In this document: in pieces, positions 58,035-64,000 of the stretch | Position numbering within the stretch: the stretch's first letter is position 1 | Layout of the letters: every line of letters begins with the position of its first letter | NCBI GenBank assembly: GCA_025766275.1 | Contig: JAFKAC010000002.1 | Span: forward strand, 3,534,001-3,598,000 | From: Lactarius indigo | Taxonomy: Eukaryota > Basidiomycota > Agaricomycetes > Russulales > Russulaceae | Direction: 5' to 3' | DNA length: 64,000 bases | Position numbers and translations under genes: made by a program | The notes under the pieces: generated by a model | The model's database searches: none | Seen by the model: the letters and a program-made list of their open reading frames with translations, nothing else | Told to the model about the DNA's origin: nothing

Positions 58035-60545
58035 ATGACGTTCGCCGCACTTTACATTGGCGCGGTTTGCTCGTCGCTCTTTCGCCTCGCTAGCTACGTT
58101 TTCCTTCGAGTGGTCAGTTTACCGTATTTCTGTTTCGAATGCTCTGACAGATGCACAGATTCCCGTTCGATGGTGTAAATACGTCGTCCCCGGTCTCTAT
58201 CTCGCTTACCTCGCAACCATCCCTCTCGCATCTCGCCCTCCACCTCCAACGAAGGAAAAGGAAGATAGAGCCAGCTCTGACGCGGCCAAGGATGACGAGC
58301 TACCGCGCGCAAAAGAGGCATGCCGCCCTCTCAGGCTATCACGCGTTGTCCTGACTACTATCCCGTAGGCTCATAACGGAAACCGAGACATCTTTTGGGA
58401 ATTGCTATTCTCCCTTCCCACCACTCGCCTCACATCAGTCATAACCTGGTCCATCAACACTCTTCTGATCCTCCTAGCTGCAGACTTTGTCTTTACCCCT
58501 GTCTTCGACTCTGCTACCGATGTCACCTTTACTCGCCTCGGTGCAGTTTACCCAGATGCGGTCAAGGTCACCGTTCGTTATCCCCTCTTCGAGGATGGCG
58601 CTACGGAACACCATGTGCGCGTTCAATGGCGTCCCGTCTCGGCAGTGGCCGATGATCGATGGAAAGACGGTCCCATCCTTCATCTGGGTCCGGAATCAGA
58701 TTGGACAAATACTACCAAGTTGACCAAACTCTGGCCCTCCACGGAATACGAATGTGCGTTTTTACCCCTGGGCCACGTCCACGTCCACGCCCTAACCTCC
58801 CCTTCCAGACACCCTGGCAGATCTTGAGAGGAGAATTCTGCCGTATCCCATCTCTCCAATCCGCTTTCGTACTTTCCCCGACTCGCGACTTTTGACCGGC
58901 TCTCACTTCCGTTTCGTCGCGTCTTCTTGTCTCAAGCCCAACTTCCCTTATGCGCCCTTCCAAAACAGGCGAATCAAGGGTTTCGACCTGCTCGCCGATT
59001 ACCTCTTCCCTGAGCCCGCCGTTATCGATACGCCAGAGGCCGCTCCAGACTATGCGGCTGGTGACAATTCAACTGAAAGTCCAGATTCGCTCAAGATCGG
59101 TGTTGATATACACGCAAACCTGTCGGTTGCCGCAGTTCAGGACCTGATTCCCGCCGCAGAGCACGTGGTCCCGACCGAGTTTATGTTGTTCCTGGTAAAT
59201 AGAGCCTTCGATCTCCATCAAGAAGGGTCGATTGACGTGCTATAGGGTGACTTCGTCTACGCTGACGTCCCAACTTACCATGGCGATTCAACACAAGCGT
59301 ACCGTCGTCTGTACAGGCGCAATTACAATAGCCCTAGCTTCCGCAAGATCTACGAACGATTGCGTGCGTTCGTGCATTCTCGTGTATCTTGCATTGCATG
59401 ACTCTGGCCCTTAGCCATCATCCACACTTATGACGATCATGAGGTTCGGCTTCTTGCGTCCCAGGGTCTCTCGATCGTTGTTCACTCTGCCCGCAGATCA
59501 TCAACAACTACTGCCGGCCAATCCAACGACACGCCACCTTTTGTAAACGCTGACGACGCGTTTCGCATTTACAACGGCGGCGGTAATTACGACTCACACA
59601 CCCCGGGAGAGCATTATCATGACTTCCGCTATGGTGATGTCGCGTTTTTCGTCATGGACACGCGGCGGCATCGCAGCAGTCCTTTTGATGGCGAAGCCGC
59701 CACGCGAACGATGCTCGGTGATGCCCAGCTGAGTGCCTTATATGAATGGCTCGGCAAGGTGCGTAAAATAAAATAAGTCCACACTCCCCTGATGATGCCA
59801 ATTACCACATCGGCAGGTCAATCAAACGGCAACGTTCAAATTCATCGTCACTTCGGTCCCCTTCACCTCGCTCTGGACCCACGACGCCCAAACGGACTCG
59901 TGGGCCGGATACGACTCGGAAAAGGCGTCGCTGCTCTCCGCGCTCCACACCGTCCCGAATGTGTTCCTCCTATCTGGCGATCGGCATGAGTTCGCCGCGA
60001 TCGAGTTCAACCCCGTGAACGAGGGCGCGCACGTCGTGCACGAGTTCTCGACCAGCCCACTGAGCATGTTTTACGTGCCTCTCGTGCGCACCTTGAAGGC
60101 GGCGAGCGAGGCCGTCGTACGGAGGACGAGACTGCGCATCGTCGATGAGGAGAGCCCGCCGGAGCAGGTCGTCGAAGAGGTGCCCACAGAGCGCGTGCTC
60201 AAATACCTGCCGATCGGTAACTACAAGTGGTATGTGGCGCCCCGTTGCCAACGGTGCATTATTGATTGATTGATTGATTGGCGTAGGTCCACGTTCGAGG
60301 TCGACACACGAAACCCCGAGCATCCGAAACTCAACCTCGAAGTAGTGATTGACGGCAAGGTCGCCTACAAGTGTGTTGCCTTTCTTCAATGCCACCTTTC
60401 GACATGCTCATCGACTTTTTGCAGCTTGCCAATAAGTGGGACACCTGTGAAGCTCAGGTCGTCCACCGCGCTCGGCTCAATGGTGTCCGATAGTTTCAAA
60501 GAGATCCTCGATCGTGTTGGCCTCTCACCTAACCGGTGGTTCTGA
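58035..60545 (+). CDS. PhoD-like metallophosphatase, membrane-anchored
   Basis: Metallophosphoesterase of the PhoD/alkaline phosphatase D superfamily. ATG at 58035: MTFAALYIGAVCSSLFRLAS gives a first hydrophobic segment; others are YVVPGLYLAYLATIPLAS and TSVITWSINTLLILLAADFV, so the N-terminus is membrane-embedded. A fibronectin-like pre-domain follows (YPLFEDGATEHHVRVQWRPV), then the catalytic part: FRFVASSCLKPNFPYAPFQN, EFMLFL-GDFVYADVP, RRLYRRNY, HTYDDHE-IINNY, GDVAFFVMDTRRHRSS, FKFIVTSVPFTSLW and NVFLLSGDRHEFAAIEF. The GD, DDHE and SGDRHE motifs are the expected metal-binding residues. It ends VGLSPNRWF, TGA at 60543-60545. About eight introns; one holds an (ATTG)5 run at 60261-60280. Substrate unknown. 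Confidence 0.87.
60261..60280. repeat. (ATTG)5 microsatellite in an intron of the PhoD-like gene
   Basis: Five perfect ATTG units inside the intron that precedes the STFEVDTRNPEHPKLN exon. Confidence 0.85.
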
Positions 60546-60639
60546 TCCGTATTCTCCAACATCAGTCTACGTAGTAACGATATTAATGCCCGTAAAAACG
60601 AGAGGCGTCTAGTGTATGTAACACATTGTACTTCAAGTA

Positions 60640-64000
<3,361 letters not shown>

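Overview
This window is nuclear DNA from a filamentous basidiomycete, most likely an Agaricomycete. Genes are closely packed and split by many short GT-AG introns of roughly 35-60 bases. The protein families are fungal: a PRO1-like Zn2Cys6 factor, a Git3-like receptor, a FunK1 kinase relic, an ArAE/Bre4-type transporter and a Tf1/chromovirus-type Ty3 retrotransposon. No tRNA, rRNA, CRISPR array or bacterial-type operon was seen. Exon structures were inferred by eye from reading frame, splice signals and family resemblance; no search was run.

Layout, left to right: 3' end of an S28 serine peptidase (+, to 792); a long spacer; an acyl-CoA-synthetase-like protein without its ATP-binding motif (2660-4617 +); linker histone H1 with three apparent one-base frame slips (4854-5923 +); a mitochondrial carrier (6157-7699 -); a complete Ty3-type LTR retrotransposon (8233-13935, minus orientation, CCATG target duplication, LTRs that look identical) inserted between the divergent carrier and nitrilase genes; a Nit2-type nitrilase (14161-15655 +); a seven-TM receptor (16235-17936 +); a Ydj1-type DnaJ (18170-19659 +); an AIM29/UPF0538 protein (19900-20662 -); a FunK1 relic (~21100-21760 -); YPI1 (23003-23555 -) head to head with COG4 (23681-26538 +); a small secreted protein (27794-28596 +); VPS2 (29153-30179 -) head to head with CUZ1/ZFAND1 (30244-31249 +); class V myosin (31419-37051 -) head to head with an ArAE/Bre4-like transporter (37164-40637 +); a 2.5-kb gene-free spacer; a Zn2Cys6 transcription factor (43126-46230 +).

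The right third holds NUP37 (46603-48091 -) and two tandem UMP-CMP kinases (48454-49393 and 50092-51002, +). These come from a roughly 1.8-kb duplication that also copied the 5' half of NUP37, which now lies decayed between the kinases. Then come a DAGK-type lipid kinase (51129-52341 -) head to head with the spliceosomal CEF1/CDC5 gene (52481-55270 +), a single-pass membrane protein (55606-56946 +), MIC19 (57285-57956 -) head to head with a PhoD-like phosphatase (58035-60545 +), and PEX6 (60640 to beyond 64000, -).

Most genes are housekeeping: trafficking (COG4, VPS2, myosin V), mitochondria and peroxisomes (MIC19, carrier, PEX6), chromatin and RNA (H1, CEF1), protein quality control (DnaJ, CUZ1). 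They do not form one pathway. The organisational theme is head-to-head gene pairs whose start codons lie 64-140 bp apart. The most notable irregularities are the young retrotransposon with two in-frame TGA codons, the NUP37/UMP-kinase duplication, the frame slips in histone H1 and the probable acyl-CoA synthetase pseudoenzyme.
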